Assembly (NCBI GenBank): GCA_947631405.1
Contig: CANRLC010000022.1
Span: forward strand, 1 to 37,795
Length of the DNA stretch: 37,795 nt
Reading direction: 5' to 3'
Source: an uncultured Clostridia bacterium
GTDB lineage: Bacteria; Bacillota; Clostridia; Christensenellales; Aristaeellaceae
Shown here: piece by piece, positions 14,866 through 26,566 of the stretch
Position numbering within the stretch: the stretch's first letter is position 1
How the letters are laid out: the number at the start of each line of letters is the position of its first letter
Translations under genes and position numbers: made by a program
The notes under the pieces: model-generated
The model's database searches: none
Seen by the model: the letters and a program-made list of their open reading frames with translations, nothing else
What the model was told of the DNA's origin: nothing

Positions 14866-15770
14866 TTACGGCTCGGCCAAAAAGGCGCGCACGGCCTCGC
14901 TCGCCTGCGAGACGGCGTCGCCCTGCATGTCGAGCCAGAGGATGTCCGGGCAGCGCCTGAACCACGTCATCTGCCGCTTGGCAAACTGGCGAATCGCGCG
15001 CGACAGTTCCGAGAGCATCTGCTCGCGGTCGGGCGTCTCGCCGGTCAGATAGCGGGTGATGTAGCGGTATTCCAGCCCCAGCCCCAGCAAGAACTGCGCG
15101 CTGACGCCGCGATCGAGCAGCCCCTGCACCTCTTCGATTAGCCCCTGCTCTACGCGCACGGCCAGCCGCTCGTCGATTCGCCGCGCCAGCACGTCGCGCG
15201 GCCAGCTCACGCCCAGCCGCAGGCTGCGGTAGCGCGCGCGCTTGCCGGGCTGCGCGTCGTCGCCGTCGTGCAGGCGCTCGAGCATGCGCATCACGCGGTT
15301 GCGGTTGTTGCGCTCCACCTGCGCCTGCGGCGAAAGCGCCATGAGCATCTCGTAGAGCTGCGGTGTGGTCAGCTTTTCCAGCTCCGCGCGGTAGGCGAGG
15401 TCAGGCTCCGTGTCGGATAGCTCGTAGCCGTCCAGCACGGCGTCCACATACAGCCCCGTGCCGCCGACGATCAACGGCAGGCGGCCGCGCGCGAGGATGC
15501 CGTCCATGGCGGCGTAGCTCTCGCGCTGAAAGTCCGCCATCGAGTAAAACTCCCCCGGCTCGCGCACGTCGAGCAGGTGATGCGGCACGCCGCGCATCTC
15601 CTCGGGCGTGATCTTGCCGCTGCCCAAATCCAATCCGCGGTAGACCTGCCGCGAATCCGCCGAGACGATCTCGCCGCCGAAGCGCAGCGCCAGCTCGACG
15701 CCCAACGCGCTCTTGCCCGACGCGTTCGTGCCGACGACCGCGACGACCTTGGGCAGCGCTTGTTCCGCCG

Positions 15771-15774
<4 letters not shown>
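14866..15774 (-). CDS. miaA: tRNA dimethylallyltransferase
   Basis: This 302-residue enzyme transfers a dimethylallyl group from DMAPP to N6 of A37 in tRNAs that read UNN codons. The visible motifs are the P-loop GTNASGKS (15-22), [15 protein letters not shown] (40-54), [15 protein letters not shown] and the C-terminal [12 protein letters not shown]. The length is normal. Its ATG (15774-15772) overlaps the TGA of the topoisomerase A subunit (ATGA), so translation is coupled to that gene, whereas in many bacteria miaA follows mutL. Confidence 0.96.
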
Positions 15775-18250
<2,476 letters not shown>

Positions 18251-18251
<1 letters not shown>

Positions 18252-20218
18252 TACTTCGCCTTCCCTTCCCGTTCGAGGAACGTGTCCACCTTGTTAAAGT
18301 CCGCAAAGGCGGTGATGTAATCGCGCCTCGGCTCGACCTTGTCGCCCATCAGCAGCGTCACGAGGCGCTCGGCCTCGGCGACGTCCTCCAGCGTCACCTG
18401 CATGAGCTGGCGGTTCTCGGGGTTCATGGTCGTCTCCCAAAGCTGGGAGGGATCCATCTCGCCCAGTCCCTTGTAGCGCTGCACCGTGTAGCCCTTGCCG
18501 ACGCTCGCCGTCGCGCGGGATAGCTCCTTGTCGTCGTAGGCGTAGACGATCTTTTCGCCCTTGGCCACGCGGTAGAGCGGCGGCATGCCGATGTAGACGT
18601 GCCCCTCGGTGATGAGCGGGCGCATGTAGCGGTAGAAGAACGTGAGCAGGATCGCGCGGATGTGCGCGCCGTCCTGATCGGCGTCCGAGAGGATGATGAC
18701 CTTGTAGTATTTGAGCGAGGAGATGTCGAAGTCCTCGCCGATGCCCGTGCCCAGCGCCGTGATGATCGAGCGGAACTCCTCGTTGGCGAGCACCTGATCG
18801 ATGCGCTTCTTCTCGACGTTGAGCGGCTTGCCGCGGATGGGCAGGATCGCCTGAAAGCGCCGGTCGCGGCCCTGCTTGGCGGAGCCGCCCGCGGAGTCGC
18901 CCTCGACGATGAACATCTCGTTTTCCTCGGCCTTGCGCCCGGTGCAGGCGGAGAGCTTGCCCACCAGCGGCGCGGCCTCCAGCTGCGTCTTGGCGCGGGC
19001 GACCTCCTTCGCCTTGCGCGCGGCCTCGCGCACCTTGCTGGCGCGCAGCGCCTTTTCGAGCATCGCCTGCGCGACGTCCTGATTTTTGAGGTTTTCCAGA
19101 TACTCGGTCAGCCGCGCGTAGACGAACGCCTCCACGGCGGGGCGCACCTCCGTGTTGCCGAGGCGGCCCTTGGTCTGCCCCTCGAACTGGGGGTTGCGCA
19201 CGAAGGCGAGCAGCACCGCCGTGATGCCCTCGCGGAAGTCCTCGCCCATCAGGTTGTTGTCCTTTTCCTTGAGGGCGCCGACGCGGCGGGCGTAGTCGTT
19301 GAGGGCGCGCGTGAGGCCGGACTTGAAGCCCATCTCGTGCGTGCCGCCCTCGGCGGTGGGAATGTTGTTCACATAGGAGAAGATGCTCTCGGAATAGTCG
19401 TCCGTGTGCTGGATGGCCAGCGACAGGCGCACGTCGTCCTGCATGCCCTCGAAGAGGAGGATGTTCTCGTAAAGCGGCGTCTTGTCGCGGTTGATGTAGG
19501 CGACGTAGTCAGCCAGACCGCCGTCGAAGCGGTAGACGGCCTTTTGCTTTTCGGGATCCTTTTCGCGCTCGTCGATGAAGGTGATCTCCAGCCCCTTGTT
19601 GAGGTAGGCCAATTCGCGCAGGCGGCGGCGCACCGTCTCGGCGGAAAAGCGCGTCTCCTCAAAGACCGTGTCGTCCGGCAGGAACGTGATGCGCGAGCCG
19701 TGCTTGCGCGTTGCGCCCACGCGCTCCAGCGGCGTCACGGCCCGGCCCGAGGCGACCTTGCCCTCCTTGGGATCGTAGTTGCTCTCAAAGCGCATGCGGT
19801 AGTGTCCCCCGCCGATGCAGCTATCGACGACGAGCCACTTCGACAGCGCGTTCACGACCGACGCGCCCACGCCGTGCAGGCCGCCGGAATAGGCGTAGTT
19901 CTCGTGATCGAACTTGCCACCCGCGTGCAGCCGGGTGTAGATGACCTCCACGCCCGTGATGCCCAGTTCCGGGTGGATGTCCACGGGCAGGCCGCGGCCG
20001 TCGTCCTCCACGCTCGCGCTGCCGTCGCGGTGCAATTCCACCTGCACGGTGCTGGCGTAGCCGTTGGCCACCTCGTCGATCGCGTTGTCCACGATCTCCC
20101 AGAGCAGGTGATGCAGCCCGCGCGAGCCGGTGGAGCCGATGTACATGCCGGGACGCATGCGCACCGCGTCCAGCCCTTCCAGCACCTTGAGCGTGCTGGC
20201 GGAGTACGTCTTCGCCAT
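18251..20218 (-). CDS. gyrB/parE: Type IIA topoisomerase subunit B (GyrB/ParE family)
   Basis: This 655-residue ATPase subunit has a GHKL domain ([37 protein letters not shown]), a transducer domain, and a TOPRIM domain with [14 protein letters not shown] and the metal-binding DADQDG. The C-terminal end is [18 protein letters not shown] and onward. ATG 20218 is chosen because AAGGAGG lies about 10 nt upstream and the start fits the family; an upstream in-frame extension lies across the promoter. It heads the operon with subunit A and miaA. Confidence 0.94.
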
Positions 20219-20251
20219 GAAAAGCAACCTCCTTGTGGTCATACGCCCTGT

Positions 20252-20280
20252 ATTATACACATTTTTCCCTTTTTTTGCAA
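20252..20280 (-). promoter_or_regulatory. Promoter of the gyrB-gyrA-miaA operon
   Basis: On the minus strand TTGCAA (20280-20275) and TATAAT (20257-20252) are 17 bp apart with an A-rich spacer. They lie about 34 nt upstream of the B subunit ATG. Confidence 0.85.
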
Positions 20281-20305
20281 GGCTCGCGGCCTTCGCGCCC
20301 ACGGC

Positions 20306-20334
20306 GGATAAAACCCGCGCGCGGCGAACACACT
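20306..20334 (+). promoter_or_regulatory. Possible sporulation (sigma-E-like) promoter
   Basis: GGATAAA (20306-20312), a 14-bp spacer and AACACACT (20327-20334) loosely resemble the ATA / CATACAnT elements of sigma-E promoters. No sigma-A pair is seen in front of this spoIIP-containing operon. The match is weak. Confidence 0.25.
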
Positions 20335-20385
20335 AGCCGCGAATCACGATCCCCATCGGGAAAACTGGAAAGCGAGGGATTCTCT

Positions 20386-21024
20386 GTGTCCATCGGCATG
20401 ATCCTGCTGGTCGTGCTGGCGCTGCTGATCCTCTTCGGCGTGCTGCAGCGCGTCCTCGACCGCATGGCGCTCACCGACCGGCAGGCGCTGCTCCTCGTGG
20501 CGGCGATCTTCATCGGCGGCTGGCTGCCCGACCTGACCTTCGGCCGCGTGAGCGTCAACATCGGCGGCGCGCTCGTCCCGCTGCTGGTGTGCGCGTATTT
20601 GTTCATCCACGCCGGAACGGCGAAGGAGAAGGCGCGCTGCCTCGCGGCGAGCGTGATCACGGCGGTCGCGGTCTACGCGATCGGCCTGCTCTTCCCCGCC
20701 GACCCCGTCGAGATGCCGTTTGACCCCATGATCCTCTACGGGCTGTCGGGCGGCGTGATCGCGTGGCTGCTGGGGCGCTCCCGGCGCGGCGCGTTCATCG
20801 CGGGCGTGCTGGGCGTCGTGCTCGCCGACCTCCTCTCCGGCGCGCTCACATGGGCGCGCGGCGTCGATCAGCCCGTCCGTCTGGGCGGCGCGGGCGCGGT
20901 GGACGCGGTCGTCCTCTCCGGCGTGACGGCGGTGCTGCTGTGCGAGCTGGTCGGCGAGATCATCGAGCGCATCGGCTCGGGCCGCGCGCGCGAGGGGGCC
21001 GTCGAGGGAGGTCAGCGCGCATGA
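20386..21024 (+). CDS. DUF1614-like polytopic membrane protein
   Basis: This 212-residue protein has about seven hydrophobic segments from residue 3 onward. VNIGGALVPLLVCAYLF and LPDLTFG in the first half are typical of the DUF1614 family, whose function is unknown. The start is GTG 20386 with GCGAGGG 6 nt upstream; the frame is open further 5' into the gyrB promoter but without a binding site. Its TGA overlaps the ATG of spoIIP, which suggests co-expression in sporulation. Confidence 0.75.
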   Translation: MSIGMILLVVLALLILFGVLQRVLDRMALTDRQALLLVAAIFIGGWLPDLTFGRVSVNIGGALVPLLVCAYLFIHAGTAKEKARCLAASVITAVAVYAIGLLFPADPVEMPFDPMILYGLSGGVIAWLLGRSRRGAFIAGVLGVVLADLLSGALTWARGVDQPVRLGGAGAVDAVVLSGVTAVLLCELVGEIIERIGSGRAREGAVEGGQRA

Positions 21025-22148
21025 GCGAACGCACGAAGCGGCTGGCCCTCTCGCTGGCGCTGGCGCTCGCGCTACACGCGGGCGCGGCGCGCGCCGAGGG
21101 CGCATCATCCTATGAGGACGACGCGCGCGTCTTCACGGCCCTCACCGAGGACGGCACGCCGCTCTTCTCCATCGCGGGCGAAATCTGCGAGGGCGACGAG
21201 TACATCAGCGCGGACAACGCGCTCTACCGCATCGTCTCCGTGTCGGAGGAATCCGCCGTCGCGCAGCGCGTCGGCGAGGAGGCCATGCCCGACGTCTCCT
21301 ACCTGCGCGCGGGCGAGGCGCAGGCCGTCTTCGCGGCCGTGCCGGCGGCAGCGCAATCCGAGAAGGACGACGACCGCAGGCTGATCGCGATGTACGTCAC
21401 CCACAGCGACGAGAGCTACGTCCCGTCCGACGGCACGCAGAGCATCGACGGGCAGGGCGGCATCTACGATGTGGCGCGCGCGTTCCGCGACGCGCTGCAG
21501 GCGCAGGGCGTGGACGTCATCCTCGACGAATCGACGCACCTGCCCCACGACTCAAGCGCGTACCGCCGCAGCCGCCAGACCGCCGAGCGCCTGCTGCAAA
21601 AGCGTCCCGACGCGATCATCGACGTCCACCGCGACGGCATCCCGGACGAAGGCGAGTACGTCTATCAGGGCGACGGCGAACCCGCCTCGCGCGTGCGCCT
21701 GCTGGTCGGCCGCGGCAACCAGAACAGCGCGGTCAACCGCGAGTTCGCCAAGCAGATCAAGGCCGTGGCGGACGAGGAATACCCGGGGCTGGTGAAGGAC
21801 ATCTTCATCGGCAAGGGCGCGTACAATCAGGATCTGTCGCCCAACGCGATCCTGCTGGAGTTCGGCACGCACACGATCAGCAAAGAGCGCGCGATGGCCT
21901 CCACCGAGATGATGGCAAAGGTCGTGGACGTCGCGCTCTACGGCGAGCAGACGGGCGCGCCGTCCGCCCCCGCATCCCGCGTCCGCGGCTCAGCTTCGGG
22001 CATCGGCTGGCTGCTGCTGGTGCTGCTCGTCGGCGTCATCCTCTTCGCGCTCGCGCAGACGGGCGGCGGCGCGGCGATGAAGCGCAAGCTGAAGAGCAAC
22101 GCCCGCGAGGTGACGGGCGGCTTCTTCTCCCACCGGCGCGGGGAGTGA
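21021..22148 (+). CDS. spoIIP: Stage II sporulation protein P (peptidoglycan amidase/endopeptidase)
   Basis: This 375-residue SpoIIP homologue would degrade septal peptidoglycan during engulfment together with SpoIID and SpoIIM. The catalytic-domain signatures are YVTHSDESYVPSDG (His128, Glu131), a middle His in DVHRDGIP (203), and ILLEFGTHTISKERA (Glu280). Topology is unusual: an N-terminal signal peptide with a good ARA-E cleavage site (about residue 25) and a single C-terminal membrane helix (about 328-346) followed by a basic tail. Bacillus SpoIIP is anchored by its N-terminus. It overlaps the DUF1614 gene by ATGA and is followed by a terminator. Confidence 0.9.
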   Translation: MSERTKRLALSLALALALHAGAARAEGASSYEDDARVFTALTEDGTPLFSIAGEICEGDEYISADNALYRIVSVSEESAVAQRVGEEAMPDVSYLRAGEAQAVFAAVPAAAQSEKDDDRRLIAMYVTHSDESYVPSDGTQSIDGQGGIYDVARAFRDALQAQGVDVILDESTHLPHDSSAYRRSRQTAERLLQKRPDAIIDVHRDGIPDEGEYVYQGDGEPASRVRLLVGRGNQNSAVNREFAKQIKAVADEEYPGLVKDIFIGKGAYNQDLSPNAILLEFGTHTISKERAMASTEMMAKVVDVALYGEQTGAPSAPASRVRGSASGIGWLLLVLLVGVILFALAQTGGGAAMKRKLKSNAREVTGGFFSHRRGE

Positions 22149-22166
22149 GGTTTTGCCAAAGCGCTC

Positions 22167-22206
22167 GGCGCGGCGAGGGCGTTGGCTCTCCCGCGCCTCT
22201 TTTTCT
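22167..22206 (+). terminator. Intrinsic terminator of spoIIP
   Basis: GGCGCGG (22167-22173) pairs with CCGCGCC (22191-22197), with a further GAG/CTC pairing inside, followed by TCTTTTTCTT. The T-tract overlaps the next promoter. Confidence 0.8.
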
Positions 22207-22234
22207 TGACATCCGCCCCGCCGCCCTCTATAAT
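22206..22234 (+). promoter_or_regulatory. Consensus promoter of the YczE-type gene
   Basis: A perfect TTGACA (22206-22211) and a perfect TATAAT (22229-22234) are 17 bp apart, directly behind the spoIIP terminator. Confidence 0.9.
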
Positions 22235-22265
22235 GGACGCCAAGAAAACAAGGGAGTCGGCGCAG

Positions 22266-22874
22266 ATGAAGAAATATCCGGCGAGGCGGCTGCTGGTGAT
22301 GGCCGCGGGCATCGTCGTCATGGGGCTGGGCGTGGCGCTGTTTCGCCTGTCGCTGATGGGCAACGACCCGATCAACGGCATGTACATGGCCATCGCGGAC
22401 AGGCTGGGCTTTCCGTTTTACGCGGTGAGCATCGGCGGCAACTGCGCGCTCTTCGCGCTGGAGGCGGCCTTCGGCAGGCGCTACATCGGCCCCGGCACGT
22501 TCGTCAACTGGATCGGCGTCGGGACGATCACGACGTTCTTCCGCGACGCGCTCTCCGCGTTCGCGCCGCAGGGCTTTGCGCCCCGGCTCGCCGTGATGGC
22601 GGCGGGCGTGCTGGTGCTCAGCCTGTCGGTGTCGCTCTACCAGACGGCGGACGTGGGCATCAGCCCCTACGATTCGCTCTCGATCATCCTCTCGGACAGG
22701 CTGCATGCGCCCTACTTCTGGTGCCGCATCTTCACCGACGCGATCTGCACGGTCGTGCTCTTCGCCTTCGGCGGCATCCTCGGCGTCGGCACGCTGATCT
22801 GCGCGCTGGGCCTCGGGCCGTTCATCGCGTTCTTCGACCGCGCGGTATCGAAGAAGCTTTGCAAAGAATCCTAA
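22266..22874 (+). CDS. YczE/YyaS/YitT-type integral membrane protein
   Basis: This 202-residue protein has about five membrane helices. The first-helix pattern (MGLGVALFRLSLMGNDPINGMYMAI) has the family look, in which a Gly-rich helix is followed by a DP.NG or SPYD turn; the second repeat has TADVGISPYDSLSIIL. The halves resemble each other, suggesting internal duplication. The function of the family is not known. ATG 22266 is chosen for GGGAG about 10 nt upstream; the upstream part of the frame lies in the promoter. Confidence 0.82.
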   Translation: MKKYPARRLLVMAAGIVVMGLGVALFRLSLMGNDPINGMYMAIADRLGFPFYAVSIGGNCALFALEAAFGRRYIGPGTFVNWIGVGTITTFFRDALSAFAPQGFAPRLAVMAAGVLVLSLSVSLYQTADVGISPYDSLSIILSDRLHAPYFWCRIFTDAICTVVLFAFGGILGVGTLICALGLGPFIAFFDRAVSKKLCKES

Positions 22875-22884
22875 GGGAATACGC

Positions 22885-22918
22885 AAAAGGCGCCGGGGCA
22901 GATGCTCCGGCGCTTTTT
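22885..22918 (+). terminator. Intrinsic terminator of the YczE-type gene
   Basis: GCGCCGG (22890-22896) and CCGGCGC (22907-22913), with inner GC pairing, are followed by TTTTT. It stands immediately before repeat copy B. Confidence 0.92.
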
Positions 22919-23168
22919 GTCTTATACTACTATTCACAGATGAAATGAACTACGCGCTCTGTTATCGGGTCCTCCGGGCAAGCATAAACAGAATAACGCA
23001 ACTTTTCATGATGAACTCGCCCGGGATCGCTTCGCTTCCGGGCTACTTTTGGTAATCGCTTCGCGATTTGGGGTACGTTGGGGCTACCGCCCCAAACCCT
23101 GTCTGGGGACATTGTCCCCAGACCCCTTTCCGTGCTTCGCACCATATTAAGAGTTTTAACTGAAAAAA
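22919..23168 (+). repeat. Mosaic intergenic repeat, copy B
   Basis: The part from 23007 to about 23165 closely matches copy A, including all five stacked palindromes. The left edge (ATACTACTATTCACAGATGAAA) is a diverged version of the left block shared by copies A and C. Between them is a 55-60 bp segment (about 22945-23004) not found in copy A. It occupies the gap between the convergent YczE-type and FtsX-like genes and may act as terminator for the long minus-strand operon. Confidence 0.88.
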
Positions 23169-23172
23169 AGTT

Positions 23173-24348
23173 TTACCTCGCTCTGTCGATCTCCGGCAGC
23201 GGCACGCGGCGGTTCAGCCACGGCACGCCGCGCACGGCCATCCCCAGCAGCGCCGCGAGCAGGCCCCAGCGCAGCAGGCCCCGCCCCAATTCCACGCAGC
23301 AGACCTCCCGGCTCACGCAGCGCACGGCGACGGCGTTTTGCGCGTTCAGCGCCCAGAAGCGGCCCGTGAGCGAGGACAGCTCGACCACGACCTCCGGCAC
23401 CCACTCGGTGAACACCAGAAGCGGCGCGATCGCAAAGCGCGCCAGCAGGAACGCCGCCAACAGCAGCGCCGCGTAGGCCAGCAGCGCGAGCAGGCCGCGC
23501 GCGATCATCGCGGGCAGCAGGTCGCGCGCGTAGCGCGTCTTTAGCGCCTGCGCGAAGCCGCCGATCCTCCCCCACACGCGCGCATTCAGCCTGCGCAGCA
23601 GGGCCAGCAGCACCAGCGCGCCGGCGATCAGCGCGAGCCAGCGCAGCGGCATCGACGCGCCGAGCTTGAGCTTGCTCAGGCTGTAAAAGCTGCCGCCCGG
23701 CATCCATGTGGAGAGCGTGTCGCGCATGAGCGTCGCGGAGCCGATCTCGCTGACGGCGCGGCCTTGCAGCGTCACCGTCGCCACCGGCAGCGCGGCCTCG
23801 TCCGCCGCGGTGATCGGGATATAGGCGATGCGCGCGTCCGCCTCGCCGATGCGCTGTCCGCCCTCGATCACGCCGCCGACCTCAAAGGTCTCCCCGCTCA
23901 GGCGCACCGCCTTCCCGACCGCGTCCTCGCCCGGGAAGAGCTTGAGCGCCGTCGGCCTGTCCAGCACGATCACGCGCTCGGCGCGCTTCACGTCCCCCTC
24001 GCTGACGAGGCGGCCCTCCAGCAGGCGCTCGTAGCGCGCCTCAAAGTAGCCCGCACCAACCGCGTAGAGCGTCACCGTCTCGCTCGCGTTCCCCGCCTCG
24101 GCGGCCAGCCCCACGCCCTGCGCGCGCGCGGCGATCGCCGAGGCGGTCAGCATGTCGGTCATCTCGGCGAGGCGCTCCATGCCGCCCTCGTAGAGCGCCG
24201 TCAGTTCGCCGCCCTCCTGCGAGGCGGCGGGCGCGGGCAGCACATATTGCAGCATATCGGGCGTCGCCAGCAGCACGGCCGCGCCGCAGGCCATCAGCGC
24301 CGCGCCCAGCAGCAGGAGCAGCGCGCCGCCGCGCCGTTTACTGCGCAT
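23173..24348 (-). CDS. FtsX/MacB-type permease, last gene of the seven-gene operon
   Basis: This 391-residue protein has the layout of a type VII ABC permease: an N-terminal helix (about 7-28), a large extracytoplasmic domain (about 30-235) resembling MacB_PCD (for example GKAVRLSGETFEVGGVIE), and three C-terminal helices (about 238-258, 285-315, 355-375). Relatives work with a MacB/LolD-type ATPase in export or mechanotransmission, but no such ATPase is in the window. ATG 24348 overlaps the end of the upstream adaptor gene by 11 nt, so the two are translationally coupled, as MacA-MacB pairs often are. Confidence 0.78.
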   Translation of the reverse strand: MRSKRRGGALLLLLGAALMACGAAVLLATPDMLQYVLPAPAASQEGGELTALYEGGMERLAEMTDMLTASAIAARAQGVGLAAEAGNASETVTLYAVGAGYFEARYERLLEGRLVSEGDVKRAERVIVLDRPTALKLFPGEDAVGKAVRLSGETFEVGGVIEGGQRIGEADARIAYIPITAADEAALPVATVTLQGRAVSEIGSATLMRDTLSTWMPGGSFYSLSKLKLGASMPLRWLALIAGALVLLALLRRLNARVWGRIGGFAQALKTRYARDLLPAMIARGLLALLAYAALLLAAFLLARFAIAPLLVFTEWVPEVVVELSSLTGRFWALNAQNAVAVRCVSREVCCVELGRGLLRWGLLAALLGMAVRGVPWLNRRVPLPEIDRAR

Positions 24349-25672
24349 AGGCCATGACCTCCGAGCCGTCGTCGATGGCGCGATCCTCCATGTAGGCCAC
24401 GCGCTGGCGGCCAAGATCCTCCTCGATAGAGGCGGTGCTGCCGACCTCGGCGAGCACGGTCACCTTCTGGCGGGAGACGCGCATCACGCTCTCGCCCAGC
24501 CCGTTCTGCTCGTCCTGGATGAGGTAGACGTAGCGATCCTCGCCGGAGCCGCGCACCGCGCTCACCGGCAGCAGCGTCGTGGAGCTGGGCGCGCGATAGC
24601 TGACCGCCATCTCGATCGGGTCGCTCATCAGCGCCGCCGCGCCGCCCAGATTGCTGATCTCGCGGTCGGACAGCTCCACGTCCACATAGTTCTTTCCTTC
24701 GCTATCCACGCCCGTGTCCGTCACCTCGGCGGAGACGCTTCGCCCGTTGCTGCGCTCCATCGACACCTCGGTGCCCTCGCCGATGCGCCGCTCCACGTCG
24801 CTCACGTCCGCGCGCAGCGCGCCCTTGCTCTTTTTGGCGCTGAGCACCACGGCCGCCACGCCGTCTGCGAGCGGGTCGCCGGCCTTCACGTTCACCTCGA
24901 CCACATAGCCGTCGTGCGGCGCGACGATCGCGCCCGCCTGCTCGCACAGCACACGCAGCGCCGTCAGATCCTGCTCGGCCTGCGCGATCTGCTCCGAGAG
25001 CGAGCGGGACTGCGTGATGTACTCGACGAGGCTCTCGCTCACGCCCATCCGGTTCGCGCCGTTATACGCCTGCTGCGCGGCCGCCTCCGCGTCCTTCGCA
25101 TCTTCGAGCGCCTTGGCCGCCGCCTTGACGTCCTTATCCTTCACGCCGTCCGGCAGCGCGTCGCCCTCCAGCTCCACGCCCGCGATGCGCGCGCGAACCT
25201 CCAGCTCGGTGCGCGCGTCGCGCACGGCGGCCTTCGCCTCGCCCAGCGCGTCGTAGGCGGCCACCCACTGCTCCTCCAGACGGGTCAGCCGCGCGCCGCC
25301 GCGCTGGCGCTCCAAGGCGAGCAGATCGCTCTGCGCCTTGTCGTACTGCGCGCGCAGCTCGTCCATGCGCTCCTGCGCGCCCACGACCTCGGCCTCGATG
25401 AGGACGTCCCCCTCCTCGACCTGCTTGCCCTTCACCGCGCGCACGCGCCGGGCGATCACGCTCTGCGAGCCGATGCCCGTGAGGGCCACGTCCTCCGTCT
25501 CCGGGAAGACGAGCGTCCCGCTCAGCTTGATCTTCTCCTCCAGCTTGCCCTGCTTCGCGGTGACGATCATCACCTTGGCGGTCGAAAGCGTCTTGATCGT
25601 GCCGGAAAAGAACATGCACAGGCACACCACGACGGCCAGCGCGATCAGGCCCTTGATTGCGGTTTTCTTCAT
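24338..25672 (-). CDS. HlyD/MacA-like membrane fusion (adaptor) protein
   Basis: This 444-residue protein has one N-terminal membrane anchor (about 7-24), a beta-barrel/lipoyl half (IKLSGTLVFPETEDV...VIARRVRAVKGKQVEEGDVLIEAE), a long coiled-coil hairpin (about 98-240), the second lipoyl half (AGAIVAPHDGYVVEVNVKAGDPLADG) and C-terminal beta domains. This is the periplasmic adaptor layout of MacA/HlyD. In a Gram-positive cell such adaptors pair with MacB-type permeases. The downstream overlapping gene is such a permease. GAGGAG precedes ATG 25672. Confidence 0.87.
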   Translation of the reverse strand: MKKTAIKGLIALAVVVCLCMFFSGTIKTLSTAKVMIVTAKQGKLEEKIKLSGTLVFPETEDVALTGIGSQSVIARRVRAVKGKQVEEGDVLIEAEVVGAQERMDELRAQYDKAQSDLLALERQRGGARLTRLEEQWVAAYDALGEAKAAVRDARTELEVRARIAGVELEGDALPDGVKDKDVKAAAKALEDAKDAEAAAQQAYNGANRMGVSESLVEYITQSRSLSEQIAQAEQDLTALRVLCEQAGAIVAPHDGYVVEVNVKAGDPLADGVAAVVLSAKKSKGALRADVSDVERRIGEGTEVSMERSNGRSVSAEVTDTGVDSEGKNYVDVELSDREISNLGGAAALMSDPIEMAVSYRAPSSTTLLPVSAVRGSGEDRYVYLIQDEQNGLGESVMRVSRQKVTVLAEVGSTASIEEDLGRQRVAYMEDRAIDDGSEVMAYAQ

Positions 25673-25696
25673 CTCGTTCTCCTCGCCCCGCGGGCG

Positions 25697-26554
25697 TCAC
25701 TTCAGCTCCGTGAGCTGCACGCCCTCTAAGATGTCCGACTGGAAAAACAGGTAGATCAGCAGCGCGGGCAGCATGTAGAGCGCCGCCCCGGCGAACTCCA
25801 CGCCCGTGCTCTTCTGCGTGAGCTGGTTGAAGACCACCGAGAGCGGGTACAGCTCCTTGCGCGTGGTCAGGTAGGTCAGCGGCTGCTCGACCAGATTCCA
25901 GCAATCGGCGAAGGACAGCGCCGCCGCCGCGCCCAGCACCGGACGGCAGACCGGCAGCGCCACATACAGGAAGCAGCGGCCCGTGCCCGCGCCGTCGATC
26001 TGCGCCGCCTCGAACATCTCGGCGGGCAGGCCGATCATGTACTGCCGCAACAGGAAGATGTAAAACGGCGCGATCGCCATCGGCAGGATGATCGCCCACA
26101 CGGTGTCGATCAGCCCCAGCGCGCGCAGCGTGAGCACGTTGGGCACCATCGTCACCTGAAAGGGCAGCAGCATCAGCAGCAGGATGACGAAGAAGATCGC
26201 GTCCCTGCCCCTGAAGCGAAAGCGCGAGAGCGCGTAGGCCGTCATCGGCACGACGAGCGCCTGAAGCAGCAGGATCGCCGCCGCGTACATCGCCGAATTG
26301 ACGAAATAGCGCAGGATGGTCATGTCCTCGATGAGGATGTTGTAGTACTGGCTCAGGGAAAACATGTCCGGAGCCAGCTTGATCTCCATGAACGCCGACG
26401 CGTTGTAGCTGCCGCGCGTCTCCATAAAGGCGCGGATCTCCTCCGGAGAAAAGAAGGAATACAGCGCGGTCATCACCACGGGCAGCAGCAGCAGCGCCGC
26501 GAACGCCGCGAGCAGCAGGCGCGGCGCGATATGGCGTTTATGTGCCTTATGCAA
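25697..26554 (-). CDS. Carbohydrate ABC transporter permease, MalG type
   Basis: This 285-residue protein has six predicted helices and the EAA loop EMFEAAQIDGAGTGRCFLYVALPVCRPVLG (about 186-215) that contacts the ATPase in CUT1 importers. It would pair with the MalF-type permease encoded 12 nt upstream. Residues 37-70 form an extracytoplasmic loop as in MalG relatives. The C-terminal ILEGVQLTELK resembles the VEGLTAGAVKG end of MalG homologues. No importer ATPase is encoded nearby; a shared MsmK/UgpC-like ATPase elsewhere is the usual explanation. Confidence 0.92.
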   Translation of the reverse strand: MHKAHKRHIAPRLLLAAFAALLLLPVVMTALYSFFSPEEIRAFMETRGSYNASAFMEIKLAPDMFSLSQYYNILIEDMTILRYFVNSAMYAAAILLLQALVVPMTAYALSRFRFRGRDAIFFVILLLMLLPFQVTMVPNVLTLRALGLIDTVWAIILPMAIAPFYIFLLRQYMIGLPAEMFEAAQIDGAGTGRCFLYVALPVCRPVLGAAAALSFADCWNLVEQPLTYLTTRKELYPLSVVFNQLTQKSTGVEFAGAALYMLPALLIYLFFQSDILEGVQLTELK

Positions 26555-26566
26555 GCGCGTCGCCTC

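Noticed and set aside
12854-15052. Very long plus-strand open frames opposite alaS, the topoisomerase genes and the seven-gene operon
   Set aside because: In DNA this rich in G+C, antisense frames are long by chance. They are rich in Arg, His, Ala and Val, lack domains, and lie opposite well-supported genes.
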